Source of the DNA: Acinetobacter tandoii DSM 14970 = CIP 107469
GTDB taxonomy: Bacteria; Pseudomonadota; Gammaproteobacteria; Pseudomonadales; Moraxellaceae
Length of the DNA: 64,000 nucleotides
NCBI RefSeq assembly: GCF_000400735.1
Contig: NZ_KE007371.1
Span: 208,702 to 272,701, forward strand
Direction: 5' to 3'
Part shown: positions 55,933 to 64,000 of the stretch, one piece after another
How positions within the stretch are numbered: the first letter of the stretch is position 1
Layout of the letters: each line of letters begins with the position of its first letter
Translations under genes and position numbers: made by a program
Notes under the pieces: generated by a model
The model's database searches: none
What the model was told of the DNA's origin: nothing
Seen by the model: only the letters and a program-made list of their open reading frames with translations

Positions 55933-56304
55933 ATGTATATTGGAGAATTGGCTGCGTTAAAAGGCACCACCCCGAAAGCTATTCGGCATTATGAAAAACT
56001 CGGTTTATTGCCCGTCGCAAAAAGAAAAGGAAATTATCGTATTTATGCAGCGATTGATGTCCAATCAGTCAAAATGATTCGTCTTGCCCAAGCGGTTGGA
56101 TTCAGTCTTGCCGAGCTTTACGACCTTTCTGTTTTAAAATATCAACAGAACCGATTTCCTGTAGAAGTGGCGAAGGCTTTAATCGCCAACAAGCATCAGC
56201 AAATTTTAGAACACCAACAAGCCTTAAACCGTTTACAAGAAAACTTAAAGCAATTGGAAGATGAAATTACCCAAACCTATATGACCGACAACAGCGCTGT
56301 ATAG
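55933..56304 (+). CDS. MerR-family transcriptional regulator
   Basis: About 123 residues. The MerR winged helix-turn-helix is at residues 2-70 (MYIGELAALKGTTPKAIRHY, EKLGLLP, GNYRIYAAIDVQSVKMIRL), followed by a coiled-coil dimer helix. There are no Cys residues in the short C-terminal part, so it is not a metal sensor. A GTG at 55918 is in frame, but the GGGGA just before the ATG at 55933 supports that start. It lies just upstream of a short-chain dehydrogenase gene with a MerR-type promoter. Confidence 0.8.
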   Translation: MYIGELAALKGTTPKAIRHYEKLGLLPVAKRKGNYRIYAAIDVQSVKMIRLAQAVGFSLAELYDLSVLKYQQNRFPVEVAKALIANKHQQILEHQQALNRLQENLKQLEDEITQTYMTDNSAV

Positions 56305-56336
56305 CAGCGTCAATTCACAAATCTGCAAATTAAAGC

Positions 56337-56368
56337 TTGACTCTGCCCCTAGGGGAAAGGTTTATGGT
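56337..56368 (+). promoter_or_regulatory. MerR-type promoter/operator of the short-chain dehydrogenase gene
   Basis: A TTGACT -35 box (56337) and a TATGGT -10 box (56363) are 20 bp apart (19 if TTATGG is taken), longer than the usual 17. The perfect palindrome CCCCTAGGGG lies in the spacer at 56346-56355. This geometry is typical of promoters untwisted by MerR-family activators. Confidence 0.7.
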
Positions 56369-56397
56369 CATAACTCCTTTTATTATGGATTTATAAA

Positions 56398-57204
56398 ATG
56401 AGTTCTCATCTTTCTATATTTAAAAATTCAACAGCATTAATTACAGGCGCATCTTCAGGAATCGGCAAAGGCTATGCGCAAAAGCTTGGGTCTTTAGGCA
56501 TCCACTTAATTTTAACCGCGCGCTCTGAGCAAAAACTGAATGAGTTAGCCAATGAGCTTGAAAAAAAATATAACATTCAGGTCGAAGTCATTGGTCTAGA
56601 TTTGGCTCAACCCCATGCAGCACAAAAGCTGTTTGATGAGGTACAAGCACGAAAATTGTCGGTCGAGATTTTAATTAACAACGCTGGATTTGGAAAATGG
56701 AGTCAATTTCTAGATCAATCTGCCACAACCTACAACGAAATGATCATGCTCAACATGAATAGTGTAACGTCCTTATGTTATTTATTTTTGCCACAGATGC
56801 TGGCGAGTAAAAAAGGCATCATGATCAATATCGCATCGACAGCAGCTTTCCAACCTTTACCTTATATTGCGGTCTATGGAGGAAGCAAATCTTACGTGCT
56901 TAATTTTACTGAAGGACTTGCAGGAGAATATGCATCTTCAGGGGTTAAATTGTTGGCAGTTTGTCCTGGCAATACCGAAACCAATTTTACAGAAGTGGCA
57001 AATGCCGATACTCGCGGCATGAAAAGCTCTTCAGTTGATGACGTCGTTTCAGCCACATTAGTCGCCCTAGATCAAAACAAAACATCTATTATTGTCGGGT
57101 GTAGTAACTATCTCACCGCTCAATTGCCCCGTATTCTATCTCGTAAGAAAATGCTTCATATGGCTGAACGTATTCTCAGAGACCGCGTTCTGAAAGCATC
57201 GTAA
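56398..57204 (+). CDS. Short-chain dehydrogenase/reductase
   Basis: 268 residues of a classical SDR: NAD(P)-binding TGASSGIGKGYA, NNAGFGKWSQF, and the catalytic Tyr and Lys in YGGSK preceded by NIASTAAFQ with its Ser. Long coverage of SDR markers up to VCPGNTETNF. The substrate is unknown. The MerR-type promoter before it and the MerR gene upstream suggest induction by a small molecule. Confidence 0.85.
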   Translation: MSSHLSIFKNSTALITGASSGIGKGYAQKLGSLGIHLILTARSEQKLNELANELEKKYNIQVEVIGLDLAQPHAAQKLFDEVQARKLSVEILINNAGFGKWSQFLDQSATTYNEMIMLNMNSVTSLCYLFLPQMLASKKGIMINIASTAAFQPLPYIAVYGGSKSYVLNFTEGLAGEYASSGVKLLAVCPGNTETNFTEVANADTRGMKSSSVDDVVSATLVALDQNKTSIIVGCSNYLTAQLPRILSRKKMLHMAERILRDRVLKAS

Positions 57205-57216
57205 ATATATACCAAT

Positions 57217-57250
57217 TGAAAAGATTAAGAAACTTTACTTAATCTTTTCA
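57217..57250. terminator. Perfect inverted repeat between the dehydrogenase and glpM-like genes
   Basis: TGAAAAGATTAAG / CTTAATCTTTTCA is a perfect 13-bp inverted repeat with an eight-base loop and overlaps the glpM-like stop codon. It has no T tract, so it is a weaker terminator candidate for both convergent genes. Confidence 0.5.
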
Positions 57251-57589
57251 GTGCTGAAAGATTTGCCACGCATAAATTAAACCTGCCGCCGCCACGACCC
57301 AACTGAGTGTCGCCACGCCCAAACATGACCACATCGACATGCGCGTCGCCAACACATAAACGGCAGCTAAATAAATGGCATAAGGAATCAGAGACCATAA
57401 GCCAAATAACGCGGTTTTTTGTAAGGCTTCCGCCCCTTTTTGCTGGTACACAATCACATGTGCAATCAGGGCAAAAGTGGGAAACAGAGGAACCAAACCC
57501 GCAATATAAAAAGCCTTACTTTTGGATAAAATTGAAATCAGCAGCACAACTGCTGCCCCCAACATACATTTTAAAAATAATGCCCACAT
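57248..57589 (-). CDS. GlpM-family membrane protein
   Basis: 113 residues with four hydrophobic helices. It follows GlpM (for instance the shared AFYIAGLVPLFPTFALIAH stretch) over its whole length. GlpM was linked to alginate and glycerol metabolism in Pseudomonas, but its biochemical role is unknown. The ATG at 57589 is the only likely start. It is convergent with the SDR gene. Confidence 0.75.
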   Translation of the reverse strand: MWALFLKCMLGAAVVLLISILSKSKAFYIAGLVPLFPTFALIAHVIVYQQKGAEALQKTALFGLWSLIPYAIYLAAVYVLATRMSMWSCLGVATLSWVVAAAGLIYAWQIFQH

Positions 57590-57806
57590 ACTTCGGTTCT
57601 ATCCAATACTTTCACTACCTAACCCACCCTCGTATTCTGCGCTTTAAAAGGTAGCTTTGCATGTGAGTTTAGTGGAAATATCTAGGGAAAAATATCGAAT
57701 CTGCGCCAATTTTGCTCATCAACCAACGTTCGGCTAAACATGGTGACGTTCTGTGCAAGGGTATGCACCATCTTAATAATCTCTAGACATTTTTAATTAA
57801 TTAAAT

Positions 57807-57825
57807 AATAATGATTATCATTAAC
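57807..57825 (+). promoter_or_regulatory. Fur box
   Basis: AATAATGATTATCATTAAC matches 16 of the 19 positions of the E. coli Fur consensus and is a nearly symmetrical site. It lies 29 bases before the ATG of the gene at 57855, which implies iron-repressed expression of that gene. Confidence 0.75.
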
Positions 57826-57854
57826 AATATGTGACTTTTTTGCGAGGTTTGCTC

Positions 57855-58229
57855 ATGCAACAAGCAACTTTAGGTACAGAAGCCATTCGAGCATTTTTCA
57901 CCTTACAATGTTGTTGGTTAAATAATGAAGAAATTTACTTAGAACAAGGCTGCTTACATTGCGGTTCAGCCGCAACTTATCTAATTTATTTTACCAATAC
58001 GCATATTCAAAAACGCTTACTGGACTTTATTGCACAATACAGCTGTGTCTATAACCATGGTTTAGATTTACTTTATGTCGAAAATTTTGAACAGCACTAC
58101 AATGACTTTCTGCAGATTTTGGAAAAAGATATAAATGTTTATGCACGCCAGTATCAGGATCTTCCAAGGCAATATGCTTTCGAATCCATTGATTCAATTT
58201 TTGAATGTCCCCTTGCCTGGGCTTGCTAA
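57855..58229 (+). CDS. Small cysteine-rich protein under a Fur box
   Basis: 124 residues. It contains a Gln-Cys-Cys-Trp cluster near residue 19, a CLHCGS pair near 37-40 and a CPLAWAC end, giving six cysteines in total. The rest is Tyr/Asn-rich and helical, with LQILEKDINVYARQY near the end. No known domain is recognised. A GCGAGG ribosome site precedes the ATG at 57855. The Fur box just upstream suggests a role in iron limitation, which is inferred from the promoter alone. Confidence 0.65.
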   Translation: MQQATLGTEAIRAFFTLQCCWLNNEEIYLEQGCLHCGSAATYLIYFTNTHIQKRLLDFIAQYSCVYNHGLDLLYVENFEQHYNDFLQILEKDINVYARQYQDLPRQYAFESIDSIFECPLAWAC

Positions 58230-58283
58230 ATCATCCCAAGTAAAGGTGTTATGCACAGGGTACTAACACCTCGTAGGAAGTTT

Positions 58284-58637
58284 TTAAAGTAAATTGACTG
58301 CCAATAATGCCAATAGTGCAGGCACCGCCTGAATATAAATAATCTTTTTACTGGCGGTCAAACCACCATAAATCCCTGCCGCCAATACACAGCCTAAAAA
58401 GAAATTTGCCAAAGCTAAGGCATAGCTTTCTGGTGCGCACAATGACCAGAATAGACCTGCTGCCAAGAAGCCGTTATACAGTCCCTGATTTTGTGCCATA
58501 ACCTTGGTCAATTGGGCTTTTTCAGGAGTGTTGCCAAAGGCTTTCAAGCCATAGGGTTTATCCCATAAAAACATTTCTAGCACTAAAATATACACATGCA
58601 AAACTGCAATGAGTCCCACTAAAATTTGTCCGAGCAT
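58284..58637 (-). CDS. DUF1304 membrane protein
   Basis: 117 residues with four membrane helices and the DUF1304 marks EMFLWDKPYGLKAF, then MAQNQGLYNGFLAAGLFWSL. Its function is unknown. Downstream of the reductase gene on the same strand (73-base gap), so it may be read through as part of the NemR-controlled transcript. Confidence 0.8.
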   Translation of the reverse strand: MLGQILVGLIAVLHVYILVLEMFLWDKPYGLKAFGNTPEKAQLTKVMAQNQGLYNGFLAAGLFWSLCAPESYALALANFFLGCVLAAGIYGGLTASKKIIYIQAVPALLALLAVNLL

Positions 58638-58710
58638 TTTTATTTTCCTTCTTTGTTGTTTTATCTATGATGGTAAAAGTGAGCCTTTCGGCCCACTTCA
58701 ACCTTCAAAA

Positions 58711-59688
58711 TTAAGGTTTAAATAACACTTTACCTTGGCGTGCTGCTTGAGTTGCTTTTTCTGCTGCTTGCGACACCTGATCAAAGGTATAAACTCCTTC
58801 GACAGGCAGGGTCAGTTTCTGCTGTGCCGCGAGCGTTAATAATTCAGCCACCAAAGCTTTTTTACGTTCCGCAGGCATGTGCTGATTCACTACACTCGCC
58901 CAAAATCCTTTGATTGTGGCTTGTTTAAAGATTAAATCGCCCGACTCGATCTGCATGGTTTCACCCGTCATGCTACCGAAGGAAACCAATAAGGAATTTT
59001 CACCCAATAAGCTCAACAACTCACCGCTGGCTTTACCTCCAATCGAATCGACCCCAACCATCAATGGCTGATCACCTTGAATAGCTTTGACTTGGGCTTT
59101 CCAATCGGTTTGATCGGTTGCCACCACATTTTGAATGCCTAAAGCAGTCATTTCGGCAACAGCTTCTTGACGACGCACCAAGTTAATCACATGAATGCCA
59201 CGTGCTTGTGCCACCATCGCTATGGTTTTACCTACTGCACCATTGGCAGTATTTTGAATCATCCACTGACCTGACTCTAAGTTGGCAAAATCCAATAACA
59301 TTAAAGAACTGAGAGGCATGGCAATAAGTTGTGCGGCCAATTCGTCTGGAACCGCATTAGGTAAAGGAATCAGTGCTGCTGCGGGTGCTAGACAATATTC
59401 TGCCCAACTGCCATGAATGCCCGCGACCGAAACACGCTGTCCCAATTCAAAACCCGTGACGCCTTCACCCAATGCATCAATTACTCCAACTGCTTCACTC
59501 CCCCCAATGGCAGGTAATTCAGGCTTATAGCCATAGCTGCCACGGACTGTCCACACATCATGGTTATGAATCGGGGATAAAATCACTTTCAAACGGACTT
59601 GCCCTGCTTTTGGCTCAGGTTGTGGCATGTCTGCTTGTTCTAATACATCAACTGGTTCGCCAAAACGACGATGGATAATACTGCGCAT
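58711..59688 (-). CDS. Zinc-free MDR-family alkenal/quinone reductase
   Basis: 325 residues of the medium-chain dehydrogenase/reductase family. The N-terminus lacks the zinc-ligand cysteines (ILSPIHNHDVWTVRG), and the nucleotide-binding block is NTANGAVGKTIAMVAQARG. It looks like the MECR-related 2-enoyl or quinone reductases. Paired with a NemR-like sensor 3 bases upstream, it most likely detoxifies reactive electrophiles such as alkenals or quinones. The exact substrate is unknown. Confidence 0.8.
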   Translation of the reverse strand: MRSIIHRRFGEPVDVLEQADMPQPEPKAGQVRLKVILSPIHNHDVWTVRGSYGYKPELPAIGGSEAVGVIDALGEGVTGFELGQRVSVAGIHGSWAEYCLAPAAALIPLPNAVPDELAAQLIAMPLSSLMLLDFANLESGQWMIQNTANGAVGKTIAMVAQARGIHVINLVRRQEAVAEMTALGIQNVVATDQTDWKAQVKAIQGDQPLMVGVDSIGGKASGELLSLLGENSLLVSFGSMTGETMQIESGDLIFKQATIKGFWASVVNQHMPAERKKALVAELLTLAAQQKLTLPVEGVYTFDQVSQAAEKATQAARQGKVLFKP

Positions 59689-59691
59689 GGG

Positions 59692-60294
59692 TTAATCCTT
59701 GATGGGTTGTAAAAGGTTGTGTGTGGTTTCAAGCGCCAAATGCAAAGGGGCTTTGTCTTGTGCCAATTTAGCCAGCAAGGCTGCACCCAACCACAGTTGA
59801 TACATCACTTGCGCCATTTTTACAGGCTGAATATGTGCAGGAATGGAACCTTCCTGCTGTCCTTCCTCAAGCAAAGTCGCAACGCGTTCGGTTAATTTAT
59901 TTACGCCAAAATTCAGGATTTGACGCATATCTTCAGACAAGTCTGAAACTTCTGCCGCTAATTTCACAATCAGACAGTTTTCTGCCCAACCGCCATGAAT
60001 CGGGTCTTCAATCCACGCTTGCCATAACGCCATCAATCGCGCATAGGCACTGCCATCGGTCAGTTGCCACAACTGCTCTACCTGATTTTTATAGTCCGTG
60101 ATGTACTGCTCTAACAGTGCACAACCAAAAGCCTCTTTCGACGCAAAATAATGGTAGAACGAACCTTTCGGCACGTCACAGGCTTTTAAGATTTCTTGTA
60201 GCCCTACCCCAACAAAGCCTTTCTGTAATACCAGCGGAAAACTGGTGTCGAGAATATGCTGGCGGGTGGCTTCACTTTTACTTGATCGTTTCAT
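59692..60294 (-). CDS. NemR-like TetR-family redox/electrophile sensor
   Basis: 200 residues. The helix-turn-helix is at about 10-58 (GVGLQEILKACDVPKGSFYH) and it follows E. coli NemR over nearly its whole length, including GSFYHYFASKEAFG and LAAEVSDLSEDMR. The redox-reactive Cys of NemR (Cys106) is conserved as Cys107 in ENCLIVKLAAEV. NemR is released from DNA by bleach and electrophiles. Here it overlaps the promoter region of a reductase gene and is the first gene of that transcript. Confidence 0.85.
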   Translation of the reverse strand: MKRSSKSEATRQHILDTSFPLVLQKGFVGVGLQEILKACDVPKGSFYHYFASKEAFGCALLEQYITDYKNQVEQLWQLTDGSAYARLMALWQAWIEDPIHGGWAENCLIVKLAAEVSDLSEDMRQILNFGVNKLTERVATLLEEGQQEGSIPAHIQPVKMAQVMYQLWLGAALLAKLAQDKAPLHLALETTHNLLQPIKD

Positions 60295-60315
60295 GAGCTG
60301 ACTATATTTAAATAT

Positions 60316-60330
60316 TAGACCAGTCGTCTA
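60316..60330. promoter_or_regulatory. Candidate NemR-type operator
   Basis: TAGAC-CAGTC-GTCTA is a perfect 5-bp inverted repeat with a five-base spacer, 21 bases upstream of the regulator's ATG. TetR-type autoregulation is the natural reading. Confidence 0.65.
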
Positions 60331-60540
60331 GTTAATTTATGTAACTTAGATTGCATTACACTTTCGAGAAGTAGCCACTGTGGCAAATGAATGTTAATAA
60401 TAGCGAGCTATACTCTGCTGCATTGTTCAGGGATAATTCATCCGTCATGATTTGTCGTTTAAAAATTCAGATCACTGACTTGAACAATTTTAAAGCGCTA
60501 TCATATAAGTTTCTATTTGCACAATAATTGAGATGTTTTC

Positions 60541-63372
60541 ATGAGCCAAAGTCATATCCGTATTCGAGGTGCACGTACCCACAATTTAAAAAATGTGAGC
60601 CTCGATATTCCCCGCGACAAGTTTGTGGTGATTACGGGACTCTCAGGTTCAGGTAAATCTTCTCTCGCTTTCGATACCTTATATGCCGAAGGTCAGCGTC
60701 GCTATGTAGAATCACTATCTGCCTATGCGCGTCAGTTTTTATCGCAAATGGAAAAACCTGAGGTCGATTCGATTGAAGGTTTAAGCCCAGCGATTGCCAT
60801 TGAGCAAAAATCTACTAGCCACAACCCTCGCTCGACAGTAGGCACCATTACTGAAATTTACGACTATCTACGTCTACTTTATGCACGTGTCGGTACGCCT
60901 TTTTGCCCTGAACATGACCTACCAATGGTGGCACAAACCATTTCGGAAATGGTCGATGCAGTCAAAGCCCTTGAAGAAGGCACAGCCCTGATGCTACTTG
61001 CACCTGTGGTACGTGAACGCAAAGGTGAATACAGCAACCTGTTTGAACAACTGCAAAGCCAAGGTTTTGTTCGTGCGCGTGTAGATGGTGAAATCATCGA
61101 TATTGATTCACCCCCTGAACTGGACAAAAAGAAAAAGCACACCATTGAAGTGGTGGTTGACCGTTTTAAAGTCCGTGATGACCTCGGCAACCGTATTGCG
61201 GAAAGTTTTGAAACTGCCTTACGTTTAGGTGGTGATATTGCAGTATTGTCATGGATGAAAGGCGAACATCCTGACCGTGTTTTTTCAGCCAAGCACTCTT
61301 GCCCTGAATGTGACCGTGCTGTAGCAGAACTGGAACCACGCTTATTTTCCTTTAACAATCCCTTTGGTGCCTGTCCTGTCTGTGATGGTTTAGGTACGCG
61401 TAGCCATTTCAGTGCCGATAAACTCATTCCAAATTCAGAACTGTCGATTAGTCAGGGTGCCATTCGTGGTTGGGACAGACAACGCCCCTATTACTACAGC
61501 ATGATTCAAAAAGTTGCCGACCATTTTGAATTGTCACTCGATACCCCGTGGAACGAGCTGGATAAAGACACCCAGAAAAAGTTTTTATACGGAACAGGCA
61601 AAGAAAAGGTCGATTTGAGTTATATCGACGAACGTGGACGCAAGCACAATCGGGTACAACCTTTTGAAGGGATTTTACCGCACCTTGAGCGTCGTTACCG
61701 TGAAACCGAGAGTAACTATGTGCGCGATGATTTGGCACAGTATTTATCCAATGCGGCTTGTGATGCCTGTGGTGGTTCACGTTTAAACGAAATTTCCCGC
61801 AATGTGCGTGTCAAAGATAAAACCATTGCTGAAATCACCAAAATGTCGATTGGCGATGCGGAAGCCTATTACCAAACTCTGAATTTAACTGGTGCTAAAG
61901 GCGAAATTGCCGACAAGATTTTTAAAGAAATTCGTGAGCGTCTACACTTCCTCGTTTCTGTCGGATTGAATTATCTTAGTCTGTCGCGTTCGGCAGAAAC
62001 CCTGTCGGGCGGTGAAGCACAGCGTATTCGTCTAGCTTCGCAAATTGGTGCAGGCTTGATGGGCGTAATGTACGTGTTGGATGAGCCATCGATTGGTCTG
62101 CATCAACGTGACAATGACCGTCTACTGGAAACCTTAGTGCGCTTGCGTGACCTCGGCAATACCGTGTTGGTGGTCGAACATGATGAAGATGCGATTCGTG
62201 CAGCCGATCATATTATTGATATTGGTCCAGGTGCGGGCGTGCATGGTGGTGCGATTATTGCCGAAGGCACAGCAGATGAATTGGCACGTCATGAAGATTC
62301 ACTCACAGGGCAATATCTGTCTGGAAAACTCAAAATTGCTGTGCCTAAACAGCGTACGCAACCGCCACGTCCTGATGAACAGATTAAACTCATGGGTGCA
62401 GCGGGACACAACCTAAAAGATGTTGACCTCACCATTCCACTGGGTGTGATGACCTGCGTCACAGGCGTGTCGGGTTCAGGTAAATCAACGCTGATTAACC
62501 GTACCTTATTGCCATTGGCTGCCACCCAACTCAATGGTGCAACCACCCTCACTGCGGAGAAGTTCGACTCGATTGATGGCCTACAATTCCTCGATAAAGT
62601 CGTAGATATTGACCAAAGCCCGATTGGACGAACCCCACGTTCCAACCCTGCCACCTATACAGGTTTATTTACCCCAATTCGTGAGTTGTTTGCGCAAACG
62701 CCAGAAGCCAAAGCTCGCGGTTATGCGGCAGGTCGTTTCTCCTTTAACGTGAAAGGCGGACGCTGTGAAGCCTGCGAAGGCGACGGTATGATTAAAGTCG
62801 CCATGCACTTCTTGCCAGATATGTATGTGCCCTGTGATAACTGTCACGGTAAACGCTATAACCGTGAAACTTTGGAAGTCGGCTACAAAGGCAAAAACAT
62901 TTCCGATGTATTGGACATGACCGTTGAAGATGCGATGCATTTCTTCGATGCCATTCCAGTCATTCACCGTCGTTTAGAAACTCTGAACCAAGTAGGTTTG
63001 GGTTATATCCGTTTAGGACAGTCAGCAACTACACTGTCTGGCGGTGAAGCTCAACGGGTAAAACTGGCACGTGAGTTGGCAAAACGCGATACAGGTAAAA
63101 CCTTATATGTACTGGATGAACCGACTACAGGTCTGCATTTCCATGACATTGCCAAGTTGCTCGACATCCTGCATGAGCTACGTAACAAAGGGAACACCAT
63201 TGTGGTGATTGAGCATAATTTGGATGTGATTAAAACCGCAGACTGGATTATTGACTTAGGTCCTGAAGGTGGTGCGGGTGGCGGTCAGATTATTGCCGAA
63301 GGTACACCCGAAGAAGTGGTGAAAAATAAAATTTCACATACAGCAAGGTTCTTAAAACCGTTGTTGAAGTGA
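60541..63372 (+). CDS. uvrA: Excinuclease ABC subunit A
   Basis: 943 residues, the damage-recognition ATPase of nucleotide excision repair. Both Walker A loops ([14 protein letters not shown] near 31-44 and [14 protein letters not shown] near 640) and both ABC signatures ([14 protein letters not shown] and [15 protein letters not shown]) are present. Two zinc modules are visible: CPECDRA...CPVCDG and CEACEGDG...CDNCHG. The UvrB-binding insertion is intact. It is its own transcription unit beginning at the ATG at 60541. Confidence 0.98.
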   Translation: MSQSHIRIRGARTHNLKNVSLDIPRDKFVVITGLSGSGKSSLAFDTLYAEGQRRYVESLSAYARQFLSQMEKPEVDSIEGLSPAIAIEQKSTSHNPRSTVGTITEIYDYLRLLYARVGTPFCPEHDLPMVAQTISEMVDAVKALEEGTALMLLAPVVRERKGEYSNLFEQLQSQGFVRARVDGEIIDIDSPPELDKKKKHTIEVVVDRFKVRDDLGNRIAESFETALRLGGDIAVLSWMKGEHPDRVFSAKHSCPECDRAVAELEPRLFSFNNPFGACPVCDGLGTRSHFSADKLIPNSELSISQGAIRGWDRQRPYYYSMIQKVADHFELSLDTPWNELDKDTQKKFLYGTGKEKVDLSYIDERGRKHNRVQPFEGILPHLERRYRETESNYVRDDLAQYLSNAACDACGGSRLNEISRNVRVKDKTIAEITKMSIGDAEAYYQTLNLTGAKGEIADKIFKEIRERLHFLVSVGLNYLSLSRSAETLSGGEAQRIRLASQIGAGLMGVMYVLDEPSIGLHQRDNDRLLETLVRLRDLGNTVLVVEHDEDAIRAADHIIDIGPGAGVHGGAIIAEGTADELARHEDSLTGQYLSGKLKIAVPKQRTQPPRPDEQIKLMGAAGHNLKDVDLTIPLGVMTCVTGVSGSGKSTLINRTLLPLAATQLNGATTLTAEKFDSIDGLQFLDKVVDIDQSPIGRTPRSNPATYTGLFTPIRELFAQTPEAKARGYAAGRFSFNVKGGRCEACEGDGMIKVAMHFLPDMYVPCDNCHGKRYNRETLEVGYKGKNISDVLDMTVEDAMHFFDAIPVIHRRLETLNQVGLGYIRLGQSATTLSGGEAQRVKLARELAKRDTGKTLYVLDEPTTGLHFHDIAKLLDILHELRNKGNTIVVIEHNLDVIKTADWIIDLGPEGGAGGGQIIAEGTPEEVVKNKISHTARFLKPLLK

Positions 63373-63376
63373 TTGT

Positions 63377-63435
63377 AAAACCCTCCCCCTCTTTTTAATT
63401 CCCTCCTTTCCCAAAGGAGGGTTAGGGAGGATTTT
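63377..63435 (+). repeat. CCCTCC/GGAGGG intergenic repeat after uvrA
   Basis: CCCTCCTTT-CCC-AAAGGAGGG is a perfect 9-bp stem, flanked by ACCCTCCCCC on the left and TTAGGGAGGATTTTTT on the right. The outer arms can also pair in part. The T run could make it the uvrA terminator. The CCTCCCTAACCCTCC wording looks like a dispersed intergenic element. Confidence 0.6.
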
Positions 63436-63493
63436 TTCCGTAAGATAATTATGCTAAAACAGTGACTCATTCACCGTTCTTTATTTTATATAG

Positions 63494-64000
63494 ATGAATT
63501 ACCTAGAAATAATAGATACAACAATAAAAATTGGTTTAGGGGCACTGATCACTGGTGTCATAGCGCATTTTAACCAAAAAGCAAACATTTCAGCTTCCGT
63601 TACCAAAGAGAATCTTTTATATCATCGAACTATACTGACAAATATTTCTAAAGATGTTGAAGAAATTAATCATTTGATCTTAAAGATTTGGGCTATTTTT
63701 GAATTTGAAGTGAAGCAAATACCTATTGATCAAAACAAAATCTTTGAAAGACTCGATCCATTACGAAAATCTCTTTTTAATGACTTTAACCTGCTAAGCA
63801 AAAATGAAGGTTTGTTATTACTTCACGGATTCACTGAACAACAAGAAAAGTTAAGAATCTATGGTGAATTATTAGGACAATTTAATTCATATACATTATT
63901 TAGAAATGGCTCTGTAGACACACAAAACACGGCTGAATATAAAATAAAAATATTAGAAGCAAGAAAAGACTTATATCAAAGTCTAAATAAAGCACTCTCC
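63494..64000 (+). CDS. Start of an unknown protein gene (3' end outside window)
   Basis: The frame is open from ATG 63494 to the window end, 169 codons. The first 24 residues include a hydrophobic stretch (IKIGLGALITGVIAHF) that may be a membrane anchor. The rest is hydrophilic and mostly helical, including ISKDVEEINHLILKIW and NEGLLLLHGFTEQQEKLRIY. No domain is recognised. It is AT-rich compared with uvrA. Confidence 0.6.
   Translation, partial: MNYLEIIDTTIKIGLGALITGVIAHFNQKANISASVTKENLLYHRTILTNISKDVEEINHLILKIWAIFEFEVKQIPIDQNKIFERLDPLRKSLFNDFNLLSKNEGLLLLHGFTEQQEKLRIYGELLGQFNSYTLFRNGSVDTQNTAEYKIKILEARKDLYQSLNKALS

Overview
The window looks like an Acinetobacter chromosome. It is AT-rich, with an Acinetobacter-style dispersed histidine pathway (hisB-hisH, hisA and hisF at separate sites), an APH-type homoserine kinase, a monofunctional HisB, an ssb ending in DLDDDLPF, and neighbours typical of the genus. 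The species cannot be fixed from the sequence alone. Most of the 64 kb is ordinary chromosomal DNA. About 7 kb (roughly 21.0-28.0 kb) is accessory.

Layout. 1-2.9 kb: the tail of a CoA-transferase gene, a small exported protein, a methyltransferase, two identical tRNA-Phe genes and a PanZ-like acetyltransferase. 2.9-14 kb: hisB-hisH, an RNase D-like exonuclease and hisA. A cupin regulator and a divergent EamA exporter share a pair of matching palindromes. A PuuB-like oxidase and its permease follow, then a lone IS630-type DNA-binding protein followed by seven units spaced exactly 22 bp apart, a thrB operon and hisF. 14-21 kb: fatty-acid hydroxylase with a divergent AraC regulator, a frameshifted aquaporin gene, a NucA-type nuclease, exported proteins and kup, ending at tRNA-Ser(GGA).

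21-28 kb is a decayed island at tRNA-Ser. It holds a P4-type integrase with one in-frame stop, an IS982-type transposase with one in-frame stop, a gene fragment, and a compact type VI secretion-like cassette: a VgrG C-terminal tip, a GH19 peptidoglycan-hydrolase effector and a probable immunity protein, packed with no gap or overlapping. A divergent gene encodes a protein whose N-terminus resembles HslV/proteasome-type Ntn hydrolases. This cassette is the best candidate here for an undescribed system.

28-36.5 kb is a valine/isobutyrate catabolic operon (mmsA, mmsB, acyl-CoA ligase, acyl-CoA dehydrogenase, enoyl-CoA hydratase, 3-hydroxyisobutyryl-CoA hydrolase) with a divergent LysR regulator. 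37-45 kb: a LysR/MFS pair, tRNA-Thr, an oxidase-methyltransferase pair, pirin, ycaC and ahpC. 45.2-51.2 kb is a GABA locus (gabT-gabD, a MocR/GabR-type regulator, a GabP-like permease). 51.7-64 kb: ssb, MFS and DUF475 proteins, tenA, a MerR-controlled short-chain dehydrogenase, a Fur-box-preceded small cysteine protein, a NemR-like electrophile sensor with its reductase, uvrA, and the start of a gene that runs off the end.
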